DNA from: Dichetophora obliterata
Taxonomy: Eukaryota > Arthropoda > Insecta > Diptera > Sciomyzidae
Reading direction: 5' to 3'
Assembly: GCA_963920525.1 (NCBI GenBank)
Contig: OY986438.1
Coordinates: 47,218,788 to 47,282,787 of the forward strand
DNA length: 64,000 bases
Position numbers and translations under genes: made by a program. Positions 21,321-33,066 of this stretch are shown here, one piece after another. Under the pieces are notes generated by a model that made no database searches, was not told the DNA's origin, and worked only from the letters and a program-made list of their open reading frames with translations. Position 1 is the first letter of the stretch. The number at the start of each line of letters is the position of its first letter.

Positions 21321-24300
21321 TACAATTCCAGGTAAACATTTTTTGATCGATGAAAAAACATTTTTGCGTAAAAATACTCCGCAAAATGTTTGTAAAAAAA
21401 TTGCATGTTTTAACCATGAACATGTAGTATTTGCCAAGAATATTCAACATGATCGTATTCAACATAAAAAATTTTTTCAGAAGTTGTCATACATCAGCAT
21501 TAGACTGGTCGTTATTTGTATGGAGAACAAAAAAATTTCGTTTATTTTTCTTGAGCATCATTTTATTTAATTATTATATATTAAAAACGCCTTTTCTATG
21601 AGAAAAAAATTACATTGCCTCTGTGTACACTTCAAGCTCTAAACGACATGTGTTAGTTGTGTAAAAAAAAATTAAGGAATTATCGTTAGACGTAAAGAAG
21701 CAAAAGAACAGGGCGCTCAACCATTTTTAATATAGGGACCACCCTAGTATAAATTCATCATATTTCTAAAAAAATTGTTACTGTGACGAAATCTGTTAGC
21801 GTAAAATTCGTCAGTTTTTAAAAAAATTTCATCAGTGTAGTAAAACTAAATCATTGATTAATGAAACTAATATTTTTTGAAATAAAAATAAAGAAGAATT
21901 GTCTACAAGAAAATTCACAAGGATTAAAAATAGTAACATCTATACAGCTATATAAAAAATAGCTTGAAAAAAATTCCAAGAAGAATAAATTTTAACATTT
22001 TTGTTGGCTCTAGAACAAGGGTTAAAATTGCTCTATACTTTAAAACACAACACTTCAATTTAAGAGAAACTATTCAAATAGTCCAATTTAGAGCATTTTT
22101 AATTTTCCATAACATAAATGCTAGCTTTCAATTTTTCATGTTAATGGTTTTCGCGCTACAACATTTGAAGGACCTAAATAAATTGCTTTAGAACCTTTGT
22201 TTCAGCTCTTTCATTTAAATTTAAAATTTATTGCGAAAATGACAACATTATTAAAATGATTAACGAGTTAATGATGTGCACCAAGCACCTGGGAACAGTT
22301 TGTACCGCCGCTCTTCTTCTTCTTCTGCTGTAACTTTTTCAAATCAACTCTGTATTAAAACTCATTTCAAGTGTGAATATTTTATTGTTAATATATAATT
22401 TAAGACACTAATTATAATAACGCACGCAAACACACACACTCACACACACCTAAGAATGGTCTGAATAAAATTCCCTGTTGTGGGGGAGTGAAACACCACA
22501 GTAAACAACAACAACAACAAGCACAACACCAACAAAAGATAATGAAAAACGAGCATAATTAAGTTGAGATTTTTATGACACTGAGTAGGTTGAACAATAA
22601 AATAGAGTAATAAAAGGCTCGGAAACAAAAATAAAAACGGAGGCGCATTAAATTTCATGACAAAAACGGAAGAATTTAAAATAATTAAAAAAATATGACA
22701 ACTTTCGGCTATAGAGTTAAATTAAATCAGAAAACTGAAAAACTTTCTTAAGCAAAACAGTAAACAATGCTTTATCGCCATCGTCCTTAATAAAAAACAA
22801 CAACAAAAACAACAGGCGGAAAAAGCGAAAACTGCTCACAGTACAACAGTTTAGTGGAAACTTGGCAACAATGCCAAAGAAAAGTTCTAGCTTATTCCCT
22901 GTGGAGCAGCTTCAAAGCAGGAGCACAACACAAAAGCTATAAGGAAATCAAACTAAGGATTGCAGAAAATTTCCCCAACAATTTCCCTGTTACAATTGCG
23001 ACTGCGACTGCTTCTGCTGCGTCTTCTACGACTTGCTTTATTTATACACATTAATTTTTAGGGGGCGGGTGGGTGGTTTTGGAAAAAAACTAGTCTAGGA
23101 AAATCGACAACGTTGCAGTAAAATATAACGCTGTTGTTGTTGTTGTTGTTGTTATTGCGCTCTGTCAAATTGCTGCACATTGGCCAAACACAGCAACAAC
23201 AATAACAAAAACAAAATGTTGGGGATGATTTCTGCTTTTGACGACGACTCGCACGATTGACGCTGCCAACGTACGAGACATTGAAGCGCCGCGCTGCAAA
23301 AAGCTACGATGGGGGCAGCAAAAGCGACAGCAGCAGTTGGTGTCAACAACAACAACAACAGTAGCAACGACACCAACAGCTGTAAAAAACAAAACACAAA
23401 CACCAACAACAACAACAACAACAAACAGTAAAATGTTACCTTGAGCCAAGTTAAGTCGAGCGTTGCGTGTGCAATACGTTATGGAGATGATGTTGTTTCC
23501 AGTTTCGAGTTGTTGTTGCCTTTGCCGTTTCCGTTATTGTTGTTGTTATGATATTTCTACCGACTTTTATTTTGTTATTAGGGCGTGGAGGCGTGGCAGC
23601 ATCAACGCTAGCTGTGATGAATGTGTGAAAGTGGAAATTTTACTTGTTTTAGGTTTTGAATTGTGCCGGCTATGAGTTTGGAATGCTAAATAGAAGCTGG
23701 TTGGATGGGTGGTTGTTGGATACGACACCAACAAGGATGTTGATGATGATAATGTTGGCGCTGATGACGATGATGATGCCAATGCGCTGCTGCCTTTTAC
23801 TAAATAAAGCAAACATCATTGCATTCATCAACATCAGCGTCAGCATCAACGACAGCGACGTCAGACTCAAGGACAGAAGATAGCATGGAAACACATACAG
23901 ACAAATAGACAGACAGACAGTTCGTTGGACGAATTGAGTTAAGCATAGACATCGTTTGGAAAGCAGCCCACCATCAGACACTAAAGCATAAACAAAAAAA
24001 AGTATGCAACCCTTGAGTTGAGACATTTACACTACTAGCTTCATCGTCGTCGGCGCTTTTGATGAGAACCACAAAGAAAAAGTTTACTGATTACGAAAAC
24101 AGTTGAGGAAATGAAGAATTTTCCATTTGCCAGTGAGCAGCGGAATGAAAAAGAGTTACCAGACGACTAGCAGAATCGAGGTTTTGTCCGAAAATAAAAC
24201 AAAAAATAACTATTGCACAGCAAGTGAAATTTTTATAGGGGTTATTTTTTTCAAGAAACTAATATTGATTGCTTCCCACATCATTTCGTAAGAGCCTTCA

Positions 24301-24598
24301 GTTTCAACTGCTCGATAAAAAAAACTGAAAAAATCTTTAAGCAGAACAGTATAAAGATAAATACGAAATCGTTCAGCAGCTATTTTAGCTCTTTTGAAAG
24401 TAACAATATTAAAATTTTATCTTTTAAAATGCATTTAAACGATCAAAAATAATTAAGTGAAAATAATTTTGTAGTGAAAAAAGAAATTGCTGAAGTCAAG
24501 TTATTACCTTAGAAAAAATAATAACTGTTGAGTGCCATCAGCAAATCTTTTACCATGTTGTATAATTTGTAGCCTCTACTTTACAAAAACCTACCTTG
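21321..24598. other. Gene-free stretch with CAA/GTT microsatellites
   Basis: No gene supported. It holds CAA runs (22505-22520, 23346-23360, 23403-23425), a GTT run (23131-23153), CA-rich sequence at 22427-22448 and GAT/ATG-rich repeats near 23740-23780. The ORFs at 23152-23812 are products of these runs. Composition fits host intron or intergenic DNA. Confidence 0.5.
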
Positions 24599-24599
24599 T

Positions 24600-24990
24600 C
24601 GGCCTTTGTAGTCTAGTGGAGAGTGCGCTAGACTCTCAACCCAGAGGTCCCTGGTTTGAATCCGGACTCGGGCATGGTTCTTTTCACTTTCTTTGTTCTT
24701 TCCTACATTTAAGAATTATGGAAAACCAAAAATCCACAACTAAATTGTGGAAAATGTGGAATTAAAGGAATGAAATAAACTATGAAGGACTGAAAATGCT
24801 TGCCGAGGTTAAAGCATAACACTAGCCTCGGTTAAAAGCAATTCAAATTGTCTTTCAGTGTTGTTACGCCTTATCAATAATTCACGTATGGTTCCAATCA
24901 ATTCCACTAAATAATCTATCCCTTTTCTTTCAGGTCAAAGACCAAACCTTGTTTGTATAAGGCGCATGCCTTGGTTCTTTGATCTTTAAA
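24600..24990 (+). mobile_element. tRNA-derived SINE
   Basis: The head at 24600-24676 is tRNA-like: an A-box-like GTAGTCTAGTGGAGAG and a B-box-like GGTTTGAATCC (24653-24663), about 47 bp apart. These are internal promoter elements for RNA polymerase III. Acceptor-stem pairing between GCCTTTG and CTCGGGC is poor, so it is not a functional tRNA gene. The body continues to about 24990 (the right limit is a guess). Confidence 0.6.
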
Positions 24991-26236
24991 AAAATGAATT
25001 TATGTAAACTAAGTAAAAATAGATCAATAATTCCCTGACATAAACATAAAAGTGCGGAAAAACAGGTAAAAATGTAATAAATATTAGGAAATTTTTTGGG
25101 ATATTTTTTAATTACTTTTAATGACGTTATTTTTAAAATTCTTGAGGTAAAACTAGTTTTGCAAAACTTTTGATAGCGATAATTCTATGATCTTTAGAAG
25201 GAAAATTATGAAAAATATTTTGTGTTAGATTATTATCAAAATTTTAATAACGGTTTTGTTAATATTTTTGAGATTAAATAACTTTTACTTAAGTTCTGAA
25301 AACGATCATTCTATGATATTTAGGAGGGAAATTCTGCTAATTGTTTTTTTTTTTTTTTGTTTGGTAAAACTTTATTATTTTTATATATTGTTGTCAATAT
25401 TTAAGGATATTTTTGTAATTCTTTGATTTTATTTTTGGACTAAATTTTTATTATTTATCTGCTTTATTTTATCAAGATGGTTTATAACAATTGATTGAGG
25501 CCGTTATTAATATCAGAAAGAGGAAATTATGCTAGAAATCTTAAAATTACTTTGAAAATGATATTTTTGTGCTTGAAGATATTCACGGCATGTAAAATAA
25601 TATCCCAGGCACGCCGTGTCTGACTCTAAAAAAAATAATTAAAATTCGATTTTTGTTTATTTTTCGGTGTTTTATTTAAAATATTTTGTTCCTGATTCAA
25701 TACATTTGTTATAGCATCTCAATAGTAGTTAAAAAGCCTGCCTCCAGTGCCCATGTTCAATGCCGGAATTAAGGGGCTTCAGGGGGCTTAAGCACTCCCT
25801 TAGCAATGCAGAATACTTTTATATATTGAATACAAGCGCAGTTATTCCAAATTATTTAATTTTGCTAAAGTATGAAGATTGTATATTGTATATGACTAAT
25901 TTGGTTAGATAACCAGGCTGTGAAATTGAAAATATAAAGAACGTTGATACCTTGTTCATTAAAAGTGCTATCGTCAAGTGCTTACAATAATAACTTTTTA
26001 ACTCAAATTCTAGCGGAGACACTTCATTTTAAGCAAACCAATTATGTACGCAGTAACGAGTCAAGAATATTAGGTGGCAATTGATTTAATGCATAAAATA
26101 TTTTTATTTACGTCAAATCTGACAATACACTTGCAAAAAATTGATAAAGATCTAATAGAATGCTGCGAACATATGCATGTTATGTACTACAAATATGTAA
26201 TGAGTAAATAATGTAAGTACTGAGGACATGAAATAT
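24991..26236. other. Gene-free AT-rich interval
   Basis: T-rich runs (for example 25348-25360). A short inverted pair CACGGCATG / GCACGCCGTG lies near 25587-25620. No gene recognised. Confidence 0.4.
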
Positions 26237-26498
26237 TTCTCAGATACTCTACTCATTACACACAATTATTGGTATTCTATGTAATGGTTCAATAATGTAT
26301 GGAACTGTACTCATTACATACAAAAACTTGTTATATTATCTAATGTGTCAATAATCTATGTAATACGTACATCGGCACTGTACTCATTACATACAACTGT
26401 TTATAGTTTTATGTTATGGGTCTATAATCTTTGTACTCATTAAAAACAGCAATTTAATATTTACGTCATTAGGCCATAATCTATATACTCACTACATA
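26237..26498. repeat. Degenerate minisatellite, left part
   Basis: At least four tandem units start with ACTCATTACATACA-like sequence (near 26252, 26311, 26380 and 26434, with a partial unit near 26487). Most contain a variant of ATGTAATGGGTCAATAATCT followed by ATGT. Unit length varies from about 52 to 72 bp. The array is split by the Tc1 element at 26499-31097 and resumes at 31098. Confidence 0.75.
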
Positions 26499-26678
26499 CA
26501 GTACCCCACCATTGAATTATGAACGCTGCAAAAGCTTAGAATTTATTTCTTGTTTTATGTAAATCAACATTAAAACACTCTAAAACAAATTTTTTTTTAT
26601 GGAAATATTTTATTTACCATGTCTAATTATAGTAATAGGCAAAAACAAATCCAAAAAAAATTATTTACCTAGCCCGAA

Positions 26679-27028
26679 TTAATTTAAAATAACATCCCTT
26701 ACTCTACGAGGAGTGCTGCTAATACAATTTTTTATTATTTTCTTCAAATCTTCATCGTTTGTCCAAATATCATCAATGTTTTGGCGAAGTGTTAGTCGTG
26801 TTCTTACGAGCATATACTTTCGATTTAAGGAGCACCCATTAGTTTTCAATAGGGTTAAGATCCGGCGAATTACCTGCCCAGGGTAAAATGAAAACATTGC
26901 TGTTGTTAAGGAAGTTTGTGCTTTTTCTGGAAGTATGGCAAGGGGCTGCATCTTGCATTAAGGTGAAGCCATCTGCAGGTCAATTTAAGCCTTCCATGTA
27001 AGGCAAAAGAACATTTTTTATAACATTC
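26679..27028 (-). pseudogene. Tc1 transposase, C-terminal catalytic part
   Basis: On the minus strand from 27028: MNVIKNVLLPYMEGLN, then LMQDAAPCHTSRKSTNFLNN (second catalytic Asp in QDAAPCH) and FILPWAGNSPDLNPIEN (catalytic Glu). Counting residues between that Asp and Glu gives 34, so this is a DD34E transposase. Stops follow directly after PIEN and in the tail (WVLLKSKVYARK). The upstream half of the protein lies at 30750-30975, separated by the nested insertion. Confidence 0.85.
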
Positions 27029-27439
27029 ATATCGTCGCTGCGCCAACAAAAACGGCTATGTGTTTTTTCTCGATTTTTTTATTGCATATTTTATTGACAC
27101 TATATATTGCCCACATTTCTGCATTCACCGTTTTTTTGTATCTCTTTTGGTTTAGAAGTGATCAAAAACAGCTATGTGCTCGCAGTACTAGAAATACTCT
27201 GAAAAAACGGGTCTACGCTTACTTGCTTATAACTGTTTTTGATCGCAGGCGAAAAAAAAGACGTGTGCTTTGATTTCGATGTTAAAAATAATTATAAAAC
27301 ACGCACAGGCTTTCGAATAGATATCACAGATTCTACTTTTCCAGTTGTTCGCATGTAAAATTTGACCATTAACAAAGGTAAAAAGTGTTAAGTTTAAAAT
27401 AGCCACTATCTCATAAGATATCCCTTTTATAGTCTAAAT

Positions 27440-28822
27440 ATGGAAGAATGCAATGCTACTCTCAATGAAAAAACTGGAATGTTTGAAAAATTGGAGGACA
27501 AGGATGAGGAAATTGAAGAAAATCCGACTGCAGGTGGTAAAATATCACAGAGGGAAAATATTTTAAAAAATCGTAAATTAAGACTATTGGGTAAAAAATA
27601 TAATGTTTGGAAGCCTGTACAAAGCGGGGATAATATTAAGAAGACCGTAGCTGTGCAAAAAAAATATATAAAAGTGAAAGAAAAACCATGTAATCATTTA
27701 TCAGAAAAAAAAAACCGAAAGAAGCTTTCTTTGTGGAGCTGTTGGCGAAGACTCGCGAAATGATTATTTTAACTATTTCTGGCAATTATATTCGTGGGAC
27801 GCGAAGAGGGCATATATAAATGGTTTGATAAAATCTCGCAAAAATACCCAACGCCGCTCTTCAGATAAATGTGCACGGAAATTAGTAGGATTTGATTGTT
27901 TTTTACAGCATCAAATGGACAGAATATTCGAGTGTGCAGAGAGTTTTTATTAGCTAGATTCGATCTAGATAAAAGCATATTTCAAAATTGGGTGGGAATG
28001 TATAAAATAGCATCCTTGCCAAAGAAACCAAGATTGTCAACATCTGATTCCGTACTAAAGTGGCTGGACGTAATACCAAAAGTACCTAGTCACTATTGCA
28101 GGTCGAATACTAAACGAATATACGTAGAAGAAACATTTAAATCTAAGACTCATATGCATGGAATTTATACCGAATGGTGTAGTGTAAATAATAAAGTTTG
28201 CGTAATGAGAAAATGGTTTTGTGAAGTTTTAAATTCAACACAAATATCTATATTTAAACCTAGGAAAGATCAATGTGATACTTGTGTTGGATTTAAAGAA
28301 GGCAATATTACCAAACAGGATTATGAACTTCACATAACCAAAAAAAAAATGAAGCCAGGGAAGCAAAAAATGCAGCTAATGATAAGATGTCTCCTGAAGT
28401 GTTGGTATTAACAATGGACATGCAGAGTGTGTTGCTCTGCCCGAAGCTCCTTGTTTCGGAGCAATATTACAAAACGAAGTTGGCAATACATAATTTCACG
28501 ATCTATGTAAAAAATACCAAAGATGTACATTTATACGTATGGCATGAGTGTGATGGAGGTGTAACAGCGAACAATATAACGAGCTGTGAGCAGTATCAGA
28601 GGATTGCTTTACACAAATGGTGAAGTCAAATTCAAGTTGCGTCATACCGACTGCTGGATATCGTTGCCACAAAAACGATCTCCGTTACAACAGCAATACG
28701 AAACGGAGCCGCTTTACGATGCTCCAATAAAAATTGACCAATCCAAATACAACAGCCTTCAAACGTTAAAGCAGTATATGCACAAAGATTTTCATTCGTT
28801 TTATGATAATCTTCCACATTAA
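27440..28822 (+). pseudogene. Decayed transposase-like gene (Sola-like?)
   Basis: Pieces in order: MEECNATLNEKTG with an acidic stretch (27440), GKKYNVWKPV and KKYIKVKEKPCNHLS (about 27590-27710). In another frame AKRAYINGLIKSRKNTQRRS and DKCARKLVGFDCF (27805-27900). Then NGQNIRVCREFLLARFDLDK (27915), KVPSHYCRSNTKRIYVEETF (about 28076), FKPRKDQCDTCVGFKEGN (28253, a CxxC site), TMDMQSVLLCPK (28413) and YYKTKLAIHNFTIYVKN (28465). The last part YNSLQTLKQYMHKDFHSFYD ends at 28822. At least three frameshifts occur, and a block is missing between NNITSC and EQYQRIAL, where the remaining catalytic residues should lie. I recognise the motif set from insect transposase-like proteins but cannot name the family with certainty. 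Confidence 0.65.
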
Positions 28823-28883
28823 ATACTTCTTTTCACATATCTATGCAAATTATTGTGTTATACAATTCTGTTTAATTTATAAA

Positions 28884-29868
28884 AATATGTACCTATGTTG
28901 ACTTTATATGATTTAAATACAAATTCTAAATGTTTGATAGTTTAAATCATACTTGATTTTAAATACAAATTCTAGTTGTTTGACAGTTTAAAATCGTTTA
29001 TCGAGCTTAAGGTCAAAGTTAGAACAATTAATTGTTCTACCGAATTTTTCTAAAGAAACAACAACCACAACAAAGTTTTTCAATATGAAAGGAAAAAAAC
29101 CACTAGCAAATTGATTTTATTGTACAATTTCTGCGTGCTAAACGCGTCATCAGAAATCTTTGTGATTGCCCGTGCAAGTGCGTAGACGCACTGCACCATC
29201 GGGGCGATGAGATTTTGAAGCTTCAATTTCTCATTTTTTTCCCTTTAATTTCATAATGCCACATTTGTTGTTGTATTTCTGTTTTACTTTAGTTTCTATG
29301 CTTATATTATATGTAGTCCAACAGCCTGCTGGAATTCTGCACTAACAAAGCATGTTTACTGAAGTTGTTTTTAGAATTTTTGCTGATTTTGTTTTTCAGC
29401 TGTTTCCGTTTGGTCGAGCTCTACCATTTGATTAAAGTTTTTTCTAAATGACCTCTATATTTATTATGTTGACTTTATATGATTTAAATACAAATTCTAA
29501 ATGTTTGATAGTTTAAATCATACTTGATTTTAAATACAAATTCTAGTTGTTTGACAGTTTAAAATCGTTTATCGAGCTTAAGGTCAAAGTTAGAACAATT
29601 AATTGTTCTACCGAATTTTTCTAAAGAAACAACAACCACGTGTGTTGTGGTTGTTGTTTCTTTAGAAAAATTCGGTAGAACAATTAATTGTTCTAACTTT
29701 GACCTTAAGCTCGATAAACGATTTTAAACTGTCAAACAACTAGAATTTGTATTTAAAATCAAGTATGATTTAAACTATCAAACATTTAGAATTTGTATTT
29801 AAATCATATAAAGTCAACATAATAAATATAGAGGTCATTTAGAAAAAACTTTAATATGTACCTATGTT
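28884..29868. repeat. MITE-derived block inside the nested transposon
   Basis: AATATGTACCTATGTT occurs on both sides (28884-28899 and 29853-29868). The block holds one left-half MITE copy (28896-29120, from TTGACTTTATATGATTTAAA), about 310 bp of other sequence, and the palindrome at 29431-29855. The same MITE occurs at 37514-37897. A 16-bp duplication is too long for a typical DNA transposon, so the arrangement probably also involved recombination. Confidence 0.65.
29431..29855. repeat. Near-perfect 209-bp inverted repeat with a 7-bp loop
   Basis: The left arm 29431-29639 (from ATTAAAGTTTTTTCTAAATG to CAACAACCAC) and the right arm 29647-29855 are exact reverse complements as far as I could check by eye. 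They are separated by GTGTGTT (29640-29646). Each arm is the left terminal part of the MITE family seen at 28896 and 37514, so this is two terminal parts joined head to head. Such a palindrome could form a long cruciform or hairpin RNA. Confidence 0.9.
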
Positions 29869-30749
29869 TGCAAATATATAATAAAAAATGAATCATTTAT
29901 GTAATCTCTCATTGGATCTCACTCAACGAAATTTGGATAAAATTCACTTGGTTCAGGTTTTATGCTGACCAATAAAGTAGTTCACAACTCTGGCAATGTG
30001 TGCCAACGCATTATTCTTTAGTTTAAAAACCCAAGAAATGCGTTTCTAACCATTTTTCATTACATACATGTAACAATAATTTTTAATTAAAAATTATCCT
30101 TCGGTAATGCTTGTGCATTCAAAAACATATCTGCATTAAAATAAAATTGCAAAATGTTATACATGAACAGTTATTTAGAAATTTATTGATCAAATACCCT
30201 TGTTTAACATATAATTTTTTTAAGAAAGCAACCTATTTAATACCATTTGCCTCAGATGTTCACTTTTTTTAGCAAGATTTTAAACAAGATGCTCAGAAAC
30301 ACATCCTTATAAAACTCTTTTTATATAAAACCCAATTTAAGCAAAATTTTAAGCACTTCTAAAAATATTTCTAGGAGCGGGGTTTTCTGGCACGGGGTAT
30401 GACTGGAGCAACGACCAGTTAACTAATCGAGTCCTTAACTGCTCCACATTTTATCTAGGCCAAACGGCAGTACTATGTACAAATTGCATACGATTCCATA
30501 CAACCAAAAGAGAATTGAAATCATGTATAAAAACAGCTATTTGCTTTAAAACAGCGCAAATGTTTACCACGTCGTAATGTGTAAAAAAAACTGTTTTTTT
30601 CCACAAATCAATAACATATATTTAATATAATAGTATCCAAAAAAGAAATTTGCAAAATAATGTCCTTGGATACCAGGAAACAGTTTTTTTCACCTCCTGA
30701 AAAGTTGCTGAAAAACACATAGCTGTTTTTGTTGGCGCAGCGACGATAT

Positions 30750-30975
30750 ATTGTTCGCTGTTCATTGTTTCTTCTACAAAATACTTTGTATCCGGACCTT
30801 CATCGCTTATACAGTTCCAAATCAGTAAAGAAGGTGGATGTTTCATTTTTTTTTGTTACCCTTTTCATAGATCCGTTCATTTGGTTTCCGCCGCACAAAT
30901 TTCACTGATTCGGTTACAGCTTCCAGCCGACACTCGTCACTAAAAATAGCCTATGAAGATATGAAAAAATGCATT
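30750..30975 (-). pseudogene. Tc1 transposase, central part
   Basis: On the minus strand: AIFSDECRLEAVTESVKFVR (first catalytic Asp in FSDEC), RRKPNERIYEKGN, KHPPSLLIWNCISDEGPDTK and YFVEETMNSEQY, then the nested element. It is the same gene as 26679-27028. A small indel at the A-run near 30846-30853 affects the frame. The helix-turn-helix region expected upstream is absent; only about 120 bp separate this piece from the terminal repeat. Confidence 0.8.
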
Positions 30976-31097
30976 ATTAATAAGCAACAACTAAAAGTTA
31001 GAGAACTTAGATATATGAAACATCATTACTGCCCACCTTCTTCCAGTAGTCCTCCTGGTAGCTTTTGCAGCGTTCATAATTCCATGGCGGGGTACTG

Positions 31098-31420
31098 TAT
31101 AGTAATTTAATATTTTATGTAATGGGTCAATAATCTATGTACTATATATGTTTATCGGAACTGTGCTCATTACATAAAATTATTTACAATAATTTTGTGA
31201 TAAGTATTGTGTGTATGTACCCACCACATACATCTATTCATTCACGGCACATAATTATGTGATGAATGTATACAATTCTTTATTGACTATATGCAGCATT
31301 ATTCAAAAGATATATGTAGTCAATACAGATTTCAACATATACTCAGTACAAGAAAATCACCAAATTTATGTGTGTTGAAATTTATGTCTTGAGTACATAT
31401 ATTTATGTAGTGAGTCCATA
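31098..31420. repeat. Degenerate minisatellite, right part
   Basis: Continues the 26237-26498 array beyond the Tc1 insertion: TATGTAATGGGTCAATAATC (31116), GTGCTCATTACATA (31164) and more diverged units with CACATA and GTAGTG/GTAGTC motifs up to about 31420. Confidence 0.6.
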
Positions 31421-31519
31421 GCTTTTTCCCTCTGTGCATAAATCTTGTAGTCAAAACTTGGAAAATTTTCGGAAGAACGAAAAAGAAGCATTTAAAGATA
31501 TATTTAATAAAATTAAGAC

Positions 31520-32117
31520 ATGCTTTTATAACTTGGAATGGATATAAGTAAGCCTTGTTTGTCAACATGCAATGTAACGGCAGAAAAATCAGAGGGTTTA
31601 TATCGAATTAAATTTTTCATTCCCTTCATATATCAGTTTGTTAATCAAAATAAATCTCCATTTCATAAATAAGTTAAATATTGAATCTTTTCAGAATGCT
31701 ATAAGGATCTTATATCCAAATAAAATTGATATAGAAAAGTTGGGAACCGAACTTGAGTTAAAGAAAACGAAAAGGACCAGCAATAGAAATGAGGGTTGCA
31801 GAACAGCTCTTGAAACACTTAAATTATTTTGGGGTGACACATGTAGCTGTCAGCAAAAGATTTTTTCGCAATTTTACAAGATCCTGGAAATAATTGTTAC
31901 TTTGCCCTGTAAATGTTCCCTTTGCACATTAAAGTGTTTGAAAAATTGGCTTCGAAATGCTACTGGAACGGAACGCCTTACTGCTTCAGCGCTATTAAAT
32001 ACTCATAAAGATATTTATATTAGAGAGGAAACTGTTATCAACAAATTCGTTTCTACAACTATGTATAAATATGTTTATTTTTTTAAAATATCGGTTTTCG
32101 TTGCTATACGTAACTAA
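31520..32117 (+). pseudogene. hAT transposase C-terminal relic
   Basis: The frame at 31638-32117 reads LNIESFQNAIRILYPNKIDI and ends with LEIIVTLPCKCSLCTLKCLK, NWLRNATGTERLTASALLNT and HKDIYIREETVINKF. This matches the hAT dimerisation region of the ZMYM / 52-kDa-repressor type (pattern TLPVxxAxxERSFSxLKRLKxWLRNTMGxxRLxxLALLxIH), with the ERSFS core lost. The sequence upstream to about 31520 (FVNMQCNGRKIRGFIS) may continue the domain with stops. I found no terminal repeats. Confidence 0.7.
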
Positions 32118-32883
32118 ATACTTGTTGTCCTGTTCAAAACCGGGCTATTTAATCAATTTTGTATGTTTAGAATTAAAATAAATAAAATCTCATTACCTCT
32201 TTTTACTTTGACTGTTGCAATCATTTAAGAAATTTTTAAAGATTAAGATCTTAGGCCTTCAGAAATCCCTATGGAAAAAAGAACTAATATTCCGTCGTCC
32301 CCCCCCCCCTTATGAAATACCTATCTACGGCGTTGCCCGTGTCATAGCTGCTTGGATAGCCGGAATGTCGTATCCTTTCAACTTCATTTTCAATTTCGGG
32401 AATAAAGAGAATCAGGTGAATGCGGCGATTGATTTTACACACTGTTCAAAATTTTATGCCAAATTTTATTTTCACCAAATTTTGCTTAGAATTTAATGAC
32501 AGCTCTTTGTTCTATGTTTGAATTTCAACATCAAATGAACACGTGTTTTAGCAAAATAATTACTATAACTGTTGAATGACAACCATAAAGAAAAAAATTC
32601 AACCATTAAAAAGCATCTTCGAATACATAGATAATTAGTTTCCGCGATATTATTTGACACACTGTGTTTAATGAATGTTAAAATGTTTGGGATATTTTTG
32701 GAAATATTTTGCTTACTTTTAGGATATCTTCTATTTGAATTCTTTAACATTTGAAATGACTTTAATGGACATAATGATTATTTAAAAGACATTTCTTTAA
32801 AAAGTTTTGAATAAAATGCTAGGAGCTTCGCTTAAAGAATTTTTCATATCAAAATCAGTATGCAGGCTAATCTTTCGCATTTT
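32118..32883. other. Gene-free interval with a poly-C run
   Basis: CCCCCCCCCCC at 32299-32309. No supported gene; the small ORFs at 32215-32496 and 32493-32750 show no motif. Confidence 0.4.
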
Positions 32884-33066
32884 CGAGATTAATTTTTTTT
32901 TTCAAATAATATATTTTTTCTTAAAATTTTTTGTTTAACCCTTTGTATGGACGTGTAACAGAACTGTAATAATCCGAGATTAAAATTTTTTTTTCAAATA
33001 ATTTATTTTTTCTTAAAAATTTTTTTGTTTAACCTTTTTTCGGACGTGTAACAGAACTGTAACAAT
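32884..33066. repeat. 91-bp direct tandem duplication
   Basis: Units start at CGAGATTAA (32884 and 32975), each with TTTTTTCAAATAAT, TTTTTTCTTAAAA, GTTTAACC and GGACGTGTAACAGAACTGTA. The first unit holds TTAACCCTTTGTATGGACG (from 32935), a piggyBac-like terminus related to the start of the 10632-11152 element. Confidence 0.8.

Larger units (their letters stand above)
27033..30745 (+). mobile_element. 3.7-kb TIR transposon nested in the Tc1 transposase gene
   Basis: Inverted termini CGTCGCTGCGCCAACAAAAA at 27033 and the mirror GTTGGCGCAGCGACG ending at 30745 match over about 35 bp with one mismatch. ATAT flanks both ends (27029-27032, 30746-30749), a candidate 4-bp target duplication. Removing the insert plus one ATAT brings the Tc1 reading frame from MNSEQY directly to MNVIKNV. 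Subterminal AACAGCTATGTG-like motifs recur near 27168-27180 and 30528-30540. The protein relic is at 27440-28822. The 4-bp duplication and protein style suggest a Sola-type element, but that name is tentative. Confidence 0.8.
26499..31097 (-). mobile_element. Tc1-like element with nested insertions
   Basis: Terminal inverted repeats start CAGTACCCC: left from 26499 (CAGTACCCCACCATTGAATT, then ATGAACGCTGCAAAAGCT), right ending at 31097 (AGCTTTTGCAGCGTTCAT ... GGGGTACTG). They match over about 40 bp with two mismatches. Both sides are flanked by TA (26497-26498, 31098-31099), the Tc1/mariner target duplication. Without the nested 27033-30745 insertion the element would be about 0.89 kb, so it is internally deleted: the DNA-binding N terminus of the transposase is missing. 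Confidence 0.9.

Noticed and set aside
23152..23812. Leu/Val/Ser/Thr-rich ORFs on both strands
   Set aside because: They are translations of CAA, GTT and GAT microsatellites.
24600..24676. Functional tRNA gene
   Set aside because: The A and B boxes are good, but acceptor and anticodon stems pair poorly and a SINE-like body follows.
26237..26498. CRISPR array
   Set aside because: Repeats are degenerate, vary in length, have no unique spacers, and the DNA is eukaryotic.
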